From the NCBI GenBank assembly GCA_025602905.1, contig JAHLKI010000027.1, forward strand, positions 1 through 64,000: 64,000 nt of DNA. Reading direction: 5' to 3'. Each line of letters opens with the position of its first letter. Position 1 is the first letter of the stretch. The position numbers and the translations under genes were made by a program. Origin of the DNA: Phlyctochytrium arcticum. Lineage: Eukaryota > Chytridiomycota > Chytridiomycetes > Chytridiales > Chytridiaceae. Positions 31,091 to 39,947 of the stretch are shown here, piece by piece. The notes beneath the pieces were generated by a model. It made no database searches. It saw nothing but the letters and a program-made list of their open reading frames with translations, and was not told the origin of the DNA.

Positions 31091-33260
31091 GTTCAGATGG
31101 AGCAGGGGACCCAATACGGACAATGCCATCATCGGGGCCAGTCTGCGCGGCATCAGATGAGGAAATGGCCGGTGTCGAACTCATAGCAGTATCGGCAGTA
31201 AGGGTGGGATGTCTGGCCTTGATAGTGCAAACCCATGCACTAAACAGCTCCTTTACACCTTCATGCCGCGTCGTTTCTACAACGCCTTCTACACGCCGCA
31301 AGTTCAATGCCAATACTTCTGGGGCACGGGGCGCGTTTGGATTATTGGTGGGATTGCGAGGAACGGCCGGGTTGAATAAGACATCAATATCCAAATTGCA
31401 GCGGCGCGCCTGTGCCCGGAATGACTGGTAGTAGTCTTCGTCAAGGGTGATCTCAAGAGTGGTCCCAATCCAAGAGAAGTTGCGGATCTTGGTCAGCATA
31501 AAATGCAACTTGTAGAAGACACTTTTCAACTCTTTGAATGACATCCTGGGCAGACTAGTCATGTAGACAATACGGAGACCGAGGTCAACCGCAGCCTTTT
31601 CAACGGGGGTGCGAATGTCTGGCCTTTCCTCAATAACAGGGCGGCGGCTATCTACACGGCGGACATTGCGAGCCTTCTGAATAAGCCTGAGACCTTCGCG
31701 GATATCCTTCATCTTTTCTTTATTATCATCATCTTGTGGAAACCGCTGCACAATTTGTGCAAAAGACGGCTTTGGACGGGTAAGTGGTCTTTGCATTTCA
31801 ATGTGCTCAACACCGGTCAGATCATTGATTTTGTCAACCAGATCCTCAGTCTGGTATTCAGTATCACGGCGAGTACCAAGCGGAGTTTTGTTGGCTTGTG
31901 AGATGACCGGGGTGTGGCGGCGGCGCGGTGTATTCCCTTGCGGTTGCACAGTAGTGGAAATGCGCGCGAAACTCGCAGCGTGGCTTGCTGCAGGCTCTAC
32001 GTCACGGCTATTGCCATCGCAACGCCCCTCGAGCCCCTCTTTGCACGTTTCAGCAAACACCTTGCCGATCTTTACTACTTCTTCCTTTCCAACAGCAGCC
32101 GAGTTATGGGCCTTTAACATCTCCGCAACTTTACGCACGACCTCGTCTTCCATCTTTTCAAATCTTGCCTCCATAGATGCCTTGACGGACTTGAGTTCTG
32201 ATGCCAGGTTGGTATTTTCTTTTTGAAGCCGCGCGTTCTCCTTAACCAATGCCTGATAGGACTCAACCGAGATCTCATCCGCTTCAAATAGTGGCTCCTC
32301 GCCATCACTATTTGCAACTTGTTTCCGAGGCTTGAACATAGAGACCAATGGGAACTTCTGTTGCTGGTTGTGAGGTGGGCTGACTTTCTTAAATACAGGT
32401 TTCCCCCGACGGCCAATGTGATTCCAAGACTCGTCTTCACCATCTTCATTACCATCATCACTACCATGAGTGATCCAGCCATTCAGACCACTTTTTCTCG
32501 GTGCCTGGGTATTACCAACACTACCACCACGGACACTATTGCCATTAGGAGGAGTGTGCAGTCTGTCACCATTGATACCAACAGCCGGCCGCATAGAACT
32601 ACTGGCATTCCCATTGTGGTGTCTGCCATGGCCACTGTGGCTCTCGCTCTCATCACCTTCAAATGCAGCAATACCGGCGTACCCATGATACTGCATGCCA
32701 GTATCATCTTCCCCCCAGGACGGAGTACGCTCAACTGCCATCTTCTGAGAGCTTCCTGACATCAAAGCTTGGCTAGCTTTCTTTTCAATACCTTGCCCAT
32801 GACCATTGCCAACAGTCACTACATCTTGCTTGACCATCCTCATTCCCTTGACACCACCAAACTTTGTTCCATATGCTGCACGCATTGGCCCCTTGAGCAA
32901 CTTTTCTTTGACCATCAGTTCCTCCATAGTTGAAGCAGCAAAAGAGGATTTACATTTCTGGCATTTGAAAGTGCGGGTTTCCCCCGAACTATTGCGTGCC
33001 ATATTACCAACTGCCGATGTACAGGCCTTTCTGCCGCCATATCCAACGAGGGTGTTTGGGCAAGGCACTTTCAAACAAAGTTTGTCCCAGACAATATCCA
33101 AAGGATCCTTCACAGGAATGGAGCGGCCATTAGCATTCTTGACAAACTCTGGGAGTGAAAGGTAAGAGCCTTCATCATTCTCATCATCTGACGCATTGTG
33201 CAATCCAACAGATGCAGATCGAGAGCGGGCGCGGGTCATGTAGCTAGTTTGGCTACTCAT
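31083..33260 (-). CDS. A2 ORF1: RNA-binding protein (725 aa)
   Basis: The start is at ATG 33260 (MSSQTSYMTRARSRSASVG); the frame is open 17 codons further. An N-terminal Cys cluster (LCLKVPCPNT ... KACTSAVG ... FKCQKCKSSF) resembles the zinc ribbon of B ORF1. A predicted coiled coil follows (ALVKENARLQKENTNLASEL and onward), suited to multimerisation. Then come PSFAQIVQRFP and an RRM-like region with FYKLHFMLTKIRNFSWIGTT. The protein ends PSEHE with TAG at 31085-31083, overlapping the ORF2 ATG. The role, binding element RNA and possibly targeting telomeres, is inferred from the family. Confidence 0.8.
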   Translation of the reverse strand: MSSQTSYMTRARSRSASVGLHNASDDENDEGSYLSLPEFVKNANGRSIPVKDPLDIVWDKLCLKVPCPNTLVGYGGRKACTSAVGNMARNSSGETRTFKCQKCKSSFAASTMEELMVKEKLLKGPMRAAYGTKFGGVKGMRMVKQDVVTVGNGHGQGIEKKASQALMSGSSQKMAVERTPSWGEDDTGMQYHGYAGIAAFEGDESESHSGHGRHHNGNASSSMRPAVGINGDRLHTPPNGNSVRGGSVGNTQAPRKSGLNGWITHGSDDGNEDGEDESWNHIGRRGKPVFKKVSPPHNQQQKFPLVSMFKPRKQVANSDGEEPLFEADEISVESYQALVKENARLQKENTNLASELKSVKASMEARFEKMEDEVVRKVAEMLKAHNSAAVGKEEVVKIGKVFAETCKEGLEGRCDGNSRDVEPAASHAASFARISTTVQPQGNTPRRRHTPVISQANKTPLGTRRDTEYQTEDLVDKINDLTGVEHIEMQRPLTRPKPSFAQIVQRFPQDDDNKEKMKDIREGLRLIQKARNVRRVDSRRPVIEERPDIRTPVEKAAVDLGLRIVYMTSLPRMSFKELKSVFYKLHFMLTKIRNFSWIGTTLEITLDEDYYQSFRAQARRCNLDIDVLFNPAVPRNPTNNPNAPRAPEVLALNLRRVEGVVETTRHEGVKELFSAWVCTIKARHPTLTADTAMSSTPAISSSDAAQTGPDDGIVRIGSPAPSEHE

Positions 33261-33349
33261 TTTGATAGAATGTCGGGTTTTTTCTTGATTTTTGTTTTTC
33301 TTCACTAGCAAGAATAGTTCTCTTGAATGTAGGAGGTAGCAATAATACT

Positions 33350-33360
33350 TTAGGGTTAGG
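33350..33360 (+). repeat. Telomeric tract between A2 and B2
   Basis: TTAGGGTTAGG on the plus strand. Confidence 0.9.
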
Positions 33361-34141
33361 ATGTGAGGAGAGTGTTATTTGAGAGCATGCACATATACAG
33401 AACATATCTATCTATAAGACTAACTAGAAAAAACGAGAAAAAGGAGCAAAAAATGATAAAACTACGAAAAAAGGCGATTTCAGACTGGAGCCCGGCAGTG
33501 GGGAGGAACGGTGAGTGAGGGGGAGTAATCCAGAAAGATGCGCACGGCAAAGAGCGTTAAGATGTCCTAAGACACCTTATGTGCAAGGGTGGGTGAATGG
33601 GTCGAGAAAACGCGAAAAATGGTGGTAAGAAGGGACTTGGGGTTTGGAGGGCATTTCAGCCTGAGAGACGCGTGGCCCGTGCTTGGGAAGATGTGGTGGA
33701 TGAGGTAGAGCAGCGGGGCAGAGGTGGAGGCCGAGGTGGTGGTGAGGGAGGTGATGTAGCGGTGATGGCAACAATTCCAGAGCTGGGACGAAGTCCCAGA
33801 GTAGAAGACGGTGGTGGTAACAATTCCAGAGCTGGGACGAAGTCCCAGAGTAAAAAAGGATGGTCGGGGAGAGTGTTGCGTGGTCTGGGGGAGGTCGAAG
33901 GCCGGGTGGTATTAATGATGGGGATGGCCAGGACGTGGGGTAGCGGGGGTTGCACACAGCGGTGATTTTGGTGAAGGGCCCGATGGAATTAGTGATGGGG
34001 ATGGCCAGGAGGTAATGGGGATGAGAAATGCGTGGGAGGGGTGAATGCAGGCTGCGCGGTGCCGATGGTAACGGCATACGCCGGGAGATGATGTGGGGAG
34101 AGTTGTCGGTGGGAGAGAAGGCGTGGAGGGTTGCTGTGTCC

Positions 34142-37055
34142 TTATCCAATGCCGGTGATGGGAAGGCCGATGTATTTGGTGGAGGGGAAGGTCGCGGCCG
34201 TGTGGTTGTTGTGATGGCGAGGGTGGTGGGGATATGGGTGAAAGCGCGGGGAGGTCGTGGCGGTGATGCAGCGGGCGAGGGGACGCGCGCGGGCTTCAGT
34301 GGAGGCATCATGCGGTGGTGGGAAGGAGGGAAGGACGGAGGGCCTTTCTTGAGGAGCTGGGGCCGTGACCGTGGTGGGGATGGGTGGTTGGAGTTGGTAG
34401 GATGCGCGACGAGACCCGTGAGGGCGTCGGTAGCGGTAGCGGTGATGTTGGGTGGGATGGGAAGGTTGTTGTGGTGGTAGCGGCAAGTGGGGGAGCGGTG
34501 GGCGTGATGGGGGCGCGGTCCGGGGTGAGGAGGATGCGGTGTGTGCGGGGGTATTATCAGAAGCCGTGGGGAGTGCTGGGGTATCTTGGGAAGAGCCTGT
34601 GTTGCTGGGGGTATCGGGTATGTTGCGGGGAGGGGAATCATCTACACTACTTACTATTCTACTACTAGGGGGAGGGGGGGATGGCGGTGCTTGGTCTTGG
34701 ATGTCGAGGTTGGCAGAGGTCCAGGATTGCATGGTCGTGTAGAGGAGAGTGAAGTTGTCGTAGTCTTTGTGGTTGAGCGTCTCGTCGAGGATGTTGTAGT
34801 GGGGGGCGTGGTAGCCGCGTTCGCGGAGCTTCTTGCGTTGGGCGAGCGTGTTGGTGAGGTGGGTGATGATGGCGGGGGTGGTGATGTCGCGGAAAGGGTT
34901 GCAATCGACGATATGCCCGCGGGTAAGGCGTTGGCGGCAGATGGGACATTGGAGATGGGGGTTGAGGTTGTTGAGGCGCCAGCGAACAATCTGGCGGGCG
35001 AGGGAAGGAGGGCGTTGGAATATGCCAGTATCGGCGCCGACACCGTGGCCAGTCCTACAAGTGTTGCTGATGGAGTTGGCGAGGATAGACGGGTTGGCGA
35101 GAAACCCATTGCGAACGGAGCGGGCGGGTATAGATCGGTTGTCGAGGGGGTGGGTGCTGGAGGAAAGGGTCGCGCGGTGTTGGAGGATGCGGTCACGGCG
35201 AAGGAATTTCTTCCAAGTAAGACGGGGGCCGGTGAAGCTGGGGGGGTATGCATTGACAATGTTGTTGTAGGCGGCGAGGAGTGGTTGAGTTTGGAGACGG
35301 AGCCGAGGGATGATTTCACCGAGGGACCATGGGCCACACTCGGGAAAGCGGGCATTCACTACGGCCCAGGGGGAGGTGGCGGAGAAGGTGTTGTTGTAGG
35401 AGGAGAGGCGGAACGCGAAGGATGCAGCAAACTCGGTCATCTTGCGGACGGGGTTGGTGAGAGAGGTTAGTGATTCCATTGTTGCGAGGGACGTGGCGGA
35501 GGAGGTGTTGAAGATCCATTCCAGGGCGGTGCGGTGGTTGGTGGTGAGGAGGGTGAGGAGAGATCGTTGAACATCTGGCGGTTGACCATCCAGCCATAGG
35601 CCGAAGGCCTCCATACCATAAGTACAGAGCGATTGGATGAATGTGCGGTAGATGGTGAGTTTGGTGCCGGGGGTCCAGGCCTGGCCACGCATCATGGTAT
35701 AAGAGAGAAGGCGGTCGGCTTTGGTGGTGGTGGTGGTAATGAACTTGGGCCAGTTAATGCCGCGACGGGTATGGGGGTATCCTAGGTACTTGTATTCGGA
35801 GACGTGGGGGAGGAAGCCATCTTGGAGGGGGAGAACGGCATCGGGTGGAGCGCCAATAATGCCACATTTAGCCAGTCCAAACTTCAGAAAATTCGCATCG
35901 GCCCATGCCTCACAGAGGGCGAGTGAGGTGCGGATGGTGGGGAGGGTAGCGGCCTGGAGTTTGATGTCGTCGGCAAAGAAAAGGGCGTTGGGGAGGTTGT
36001 TGTTGGGAAAGTCGTTGGTGGGCGCAAGGATAACGGCGAGCGGGTCTATAAACAGGTTGAAGAGGAGAGGGGAGAGAACCGATCCTTGGAAGAGTCCGCG
36101 GATGATGGGGATGGGGTCGCAGCGGGTTCCATTGACTACCGCTACGGTGGACATGAAGCGGCAGAACAGCGCGAACACTAGACTTAAGTCGCGGCGAGGG
36201 GCGCCACGCCCAGCCAGAACTTGCATCAGGTGTCGATGTGGGACATGATCGTACGCACCCACCACGTCGAGAAAGACCTGAAGCTGGGCACCTAGTCTAC
36301 ACGAGGCGTCGGACGCGAGAGCTAGGTGGGTCGATCCTTGACGTCGCTGGAATCCGCCTTGAGAAGGATGAACTTTGGCCCACGGGCGGCCACGCCAGGC
36401 GCGATGGAGACGTCCTTCAAAGATACGGCGGAGAATTTGAGTGAGGGAGATGGGGCGACAAGCAGAAATACGAGAGTCGGTGGTGGTTTTGGGGATGAGT
36501 ACAAGTTTACTGGTATTCCAACATTGCGGGGTTGCCCCCACAGCGAGGAAGTGACGGAAGATGGCAGTAATGTCTTGTTCGAAGGTGGTGGAGTAGGTAA
36601 GGGTGGTGAGGAGAGTTTGATGGAGGCCGTCGGGCCCTCCGCTACGGCACTTGGGGTATCGACGGATGGCATCACAGATGGAGGTGAGGGAGAAGGCGCG
36701 GCGTTCGGCATGGGATAGTTCGTAGGTGAGGGAGCCGCCTGGGTCGTCTGGAGGCGTTGATGAGCAGGTGGAGAAGGTGGTGGAAAAGCGGGCGGTGGTA
36801 GCGTCATTGGGCGTGAGGTTGGCATCACCGCTGGTGAGTGTGGGTTGAAGGCCACGGCGGGAGCGTTTGAATGCACGGATGGCGGCGGTAGTGGTAAGGG
36901 GGTCATGGAGGTCGGTGGTGGAGATGGGGATGACTTCGGTTGATTGGGGGCGGGACTTGGCGCGGGAGACGCTGTAGTAGCCGAGGGTATGTTGAGCAAC
37001 CGAGAGGAGGGTATCTTGAAGAGCTAGACCAAGGGTATCAACGGTGGAACACACA
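34142..37055 (-). pseudogene. B2 ORF2 fragment
   Basis: Keeps the RT domain (FADDIKLQ), knuckle and Pro-rich tail of ORF2 with no internal stop. The endonuclease is gone. By chance the frame stays open across the junction into antisense B3 sequence, giving a 1160-codon chimeric frame to 37624; that extension is not a real protein. Confidence 0.88.
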
Positions 37056-38023
37056 ATGGGTTTCTCGCCAACCCGTCTATCCTCGCCAACTCCATCAGCA
37101 ACACTTGTAGGACTGGCCACGGTGTCGGCGCCGATACTGGCATATTCCAACGCCCTCCTTCCCTCGCCCGCCAGATTGTTCGCTGGCGCCTCAACAACCT
37201 CAACCCCCATCTCCAATGTCCCATCTGCCGCCAACGCCTTACCCGCGGGCATATCGTCGATTGCAACCCTTTCCGCGACATCACCACCCCCGCCATCATC
37301 ACCCACCTCACCAACACGCTCGCCCAACGCAAGAAGCTCCGCGAACGCGGCTACCACGCCCCCCACTACAACATCCTCGACGAGACGCTCAACCACAAAG
37401 ACTACGACAACTTCACTCTCCTCTACACGACCATGCAATCCTGGACCTCTGCCAACCTCGACATCCAAGACCAAGCACCGCCATCCCCCCCTCCCCCTAG
37501 TAGTAGAATAGTAAGTAGTGTAGATGATTCCCCTCCCCGCAACATACCCGATACCCCCAGCAACACAGGCTCTTCCCAAGATACCCCAGCACTCCCCACG
37601 GCTTCTGATAATACCCCCGCACACACCGCATCCTCCTCACCCCGGACCGCGCCCCCATCACGCCCACCGCTCCCCCACTTGCCGCTACCACCACAACAAC
37701 CTTCCCATCCCACCCAACATCACCGCTACCGCTACCGACGCCCTCACGGGTCTCGTCGCGCATCCTACCAACTCCAACCACCCATCCCCACCACGGTCAC
37801 GGCCCCAGCTCCTCAAGAAAGGCCCTCCGTCCTTCCCTCCTTCCCACCACCGCATGATGCCTCCACTGAAGCCCGCGCGCGTCCCCTCGCCCGCTGCATC
37901 ACCGCCACGACCTCCCCGCGCTTTCACCCATATCCCCACCACCCTCGCCATCACAACAACCACACGGCCGCGACCTTCCCCTCCACCAAATACATCGGCC
38001 TTCCCATCACCGGCATTGGATAA
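37054..38023 (+). pseudogene. B3 ORF2 C-terminal fragment
   Basis: Begins within the C-terminal region of ORF2 (NGFLANPSILANSISNTC follows the junction in frame), includes the CPICRQRLTRGHIVDC knuckle and the Pro/Ser tail, and stops at 38023. RT and endonuclease are absent. Confidence 0.85.
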
Positions 38024-38804
38024 GGACACAGCAACCCTCCACGCCTTCTCTCCCACCGACAACTCTCCCCACATCATCTCCCGGCGTATGCCGTTACCAT
38101 CGGCACCGCGCAGCCTGCATTCACCCCTCCCACGCATTTCTCATCCCCATTACCTCCTGGCCATCCCCATCACTAATTCCATCGGGCCCTTCACCAAAAT
38201 CACCGCTGTGTGCAACCCCCGCTACCCCACGTCCTGGCCATCCCCATCATTAATACCACCCGGCCTTCGACCTCCCCCAGACCACGCAACACTCTCCCCG
38301 ACCATCCCTTTTTACTCTGGGACTTTGTCCCAGCTCTGGAATTGTTACCACCACCGTCTTCTACTCTGGGACTTCGTCCCAGCTCTGGAATTGTTGCCAT
38401 CACCGCTACATCACCTCCCTCACCACCACCTCGGCCTCCATCTCTGCCCCGCTGCTCTACCTCATCCACCACATCTTCCCAAGCACGGGCCACGCGTCTC
38501 TCAGGCTGAAATGCCCTCCAAACCCCAAGTCCCTTCTTACCACCATTTTTCGCGTTTTCTCGACCCATTCACCCACCCTTGCACATAAGGTGTCTTAGGA
38601 CATCTTAACGCTCTTTGCCGTGCGCATCTTTCTGGATTACTCCCCCTCACTCACCGTTCCTCCCCACTGCCGGGCTCCAGTCTGAAATCGCCTTTTTTCG
38701 TAGTTTTATCATTTTTTGCTCCTTTTTCTCGTTTTTTCTAGTTAGTCTTATAGATAGATATGTTCTGTATATGTGCATGCTCTCAAATAACACTCTCCTC
38801 ACAT

Positions 38805-38815
38805 CCTAACCCTAA
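38805..38815 (-). repeat. Telomeric tract between B3 and C
   Basis: Reads CCTAACCCTAA on the plus strand, the opposite orientation to every tract left of 37054. Confidence 0.9.
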
Positions 38816-38819
38816 GAAC

Positions 38820-39947
38820 ATGGACCAATTCAACGATGCGCTGAATGCTCGGTTGGAGCGGATCGATGAACAGTTTGAGCGCAAGTTGGAGGAAAGGATG
38901 GCTGCCCAGTTTGGTGCGAGTCAGAAGCAAAAGCAAGGAAATCAATCAGTCAAGAAGGCCTCGGGGGAAAAGAAACAAGCAGCTCACCCCCCAATTACCC
39001 CTGTCATCGCGCCCCCAACGCCACAACATATAACCCGAATCCCAGCTCAGCCCCCGGCTATACCCGCTCCTCCTGCTAAGCGCAATAGGCTTCCTCGGGT
39101 AAACACGGAACAACGTGCTCGGATAGAACAAGCGGCGGGTCAGAATGGAACCATTGCCAATGGAACAAACTCTATCGCAAACCAGAGCCGTGGTACAGTT
39201 CCACCAGCCCCACTTTCGAAGGCCGCCGCGAGTTCGTTAACAGAACAAAACGGCTGGGTCCCAGTTCCTTCTCCCAAGCGAAATGTCTCGTCCCGCAATG
39301 TCGCCGGTCCTGAAAATGACACTAGAGGCCGGCCAACTTTTGCCGACATAGCGTCTCGCTTCAATGATGAAAAAACGCAGAGCGATGTCCGTGCTGGTCT
39401 TTTGATGTTGGAAAAGGAATCGAAAGCCGCCATTGAAGCTCGCCAAAGACTGCGAAAGCAGCATACCCCAGAAGAGGAATCGAAGCATGAGTTAAAAAGA
39501 GTGTATATCTCTAACTTTCCCCGCTTGCCGTTTGGTAAAGTAAAGAAGGCGATGTATGCCTTCCATATCCGCCTGACTCAGATTCACAACCTCTCGTGGG
39601 TTGGTAACACCCTTGAAGTTTTGATCGATGCCCACTACAAGCCGGCCTTCTTGGCGCATCTCGAAAGACTGCAGTTCGACGTGGATCATTCATTTGACCC
39701 ATTGTCTGACAACCCTGCTAGCCTCAATGGTGCGCCGCGTGGTAATGCGGTAAAGCACTTTCTCCAGCGGGCGTCTGATATTATCAACAGGTCAACTAAA
39801 TCAAGGACAGCGGATTACTTTAGTGATTGGAAAGATGAGGTCTTGGCTAGACCATCTTCTTCTCCGTCGCGTCCCCCCTCTGTCCCCATTGATTTGGAGC
39901 CCGATCACTCATCTGCCGATTTGGAAGACGCTGAGTTCTCTGAATGA
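38820..39947 (+). CDS. C ORF1: RNA-binding protein (375 aa)
   Basis: The start MDQFNDALNARLERIDEQFE opens a probable coiled coil. The frame also runs upstream into B3 sequence, but that is another element. PTFADIASRF near residue 180 matches the PSFAQI..RF block of A and B ORF1, and YAFHIRLTQIHNLSWVGNTL matches the RRM-like block of A ORF1. There is no N-terminal zinc-ribbon Cys cluster, so this ORF1 is about half the length of those of A and B. It ends EFSE with TGA at 39945-39947, overlapping the ORF2 ATG as ATGA. Confidence 0.8.
   Translation: MDQFNDALNARLERIDEQFERKLEERMAAQFGASQKQKQGNQSVKKASGEKKQAAHPPITPVIAPPTPQHITRIPAQPPAIPAPPAKRNRLPRVNTEQRARIEQAAGQNGTIANGTNSIANQSRGTVPPAPLSKAAASSLTEQNGWVPVPSPKRNVSSRNVAGPENDTRGRPTFADIASRFNDEKTQSDVRAGLLMLEKESKAAIEARQRLRKQHTPEEESKHELKRVYISNFPRLPFGKVKKAMYAFHIRLTQIHNLSWVGNTLEVLIDAHYKPAFLAHLERLQFDVDHSFDPLSDNPASLNGAPRGNAVKHFLQRASDIINRSTKSRTADYFSDWKDEVLARPSSSPSRPPSVPIDLEPDHSSADLEDAEFSE

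Larger units (their letters stand above)
24663..33349 (-). mobile_element. A2: full-length family A non-LTR retrotransposon
   Basis: Minus-strand element of about 8.7 kb. 3' terminus at TAGGGTTAGG (24663-24672), 3'UTR to 27838, ORF2 27839-31090, ORF1 31083-33260, 5' leader of about 90 bp ending next to the TTAGGGTTAGG at 33350. All domains are open and the copy looks competent. Confidence 0.92.
33350..37055 (-). mobile_element. B2: family B element, 5'-truncated at the head-to-head junction
   Basis: Co-linear with B1 at a constant offset of 16345 bp and, by all translated frames, apparently identical to it. The match ends at 37055 (B1 coordinate 20710), inside ORF2 between the endonuclease and RT domains. 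There the sequence switches to the reverse complement of another family B copy. Confidence 0.92.
37054..38815 (+). mobile_element. B3: inverted, 5'-truncated family B element
   Basis: Reverse complement of B2 33350-35111, so B2 and B3 form inverted-repeat arms of about 1.76 kb around a 1.94-kb spacer. It has its own intact 3' terminus (CCTAACCCTAA, 38805-38815). It differs from B1/B2 at several bases: two near 38308 and 38326, and one that changes Pro to Ser in an overlapping frame near 38445. It is therefore a separate copy and not a mirror image of B2. Confidence 0.9.

Noticed and set aside
34142..37624. A 1160-codon minus-strand open frame crossing the head-to-head junction
   Set aside because: It joins B2 ORF2 to antisense B3 sequence; the N-terminal 190 or so codons are the complement of another coding region. 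The frame is open by composition only.
37524..38588. A 354-codon Pro-rich frame present in all three B copies
   Set aside because: It lies in another frame over the ORF2 tail and 3'UTR; the C-rich strand lacks stops. No start context or domain supports it.
33350..38815. Twin priming as the cause of the B2/B3 inversion
   Set aside because: Twin priming yields one element whose 5' part is inverted, with non-overlapping segments and a single 3' terminus. B2 and B3 overlap in element coordinates and each has its own telomeric 3' end.
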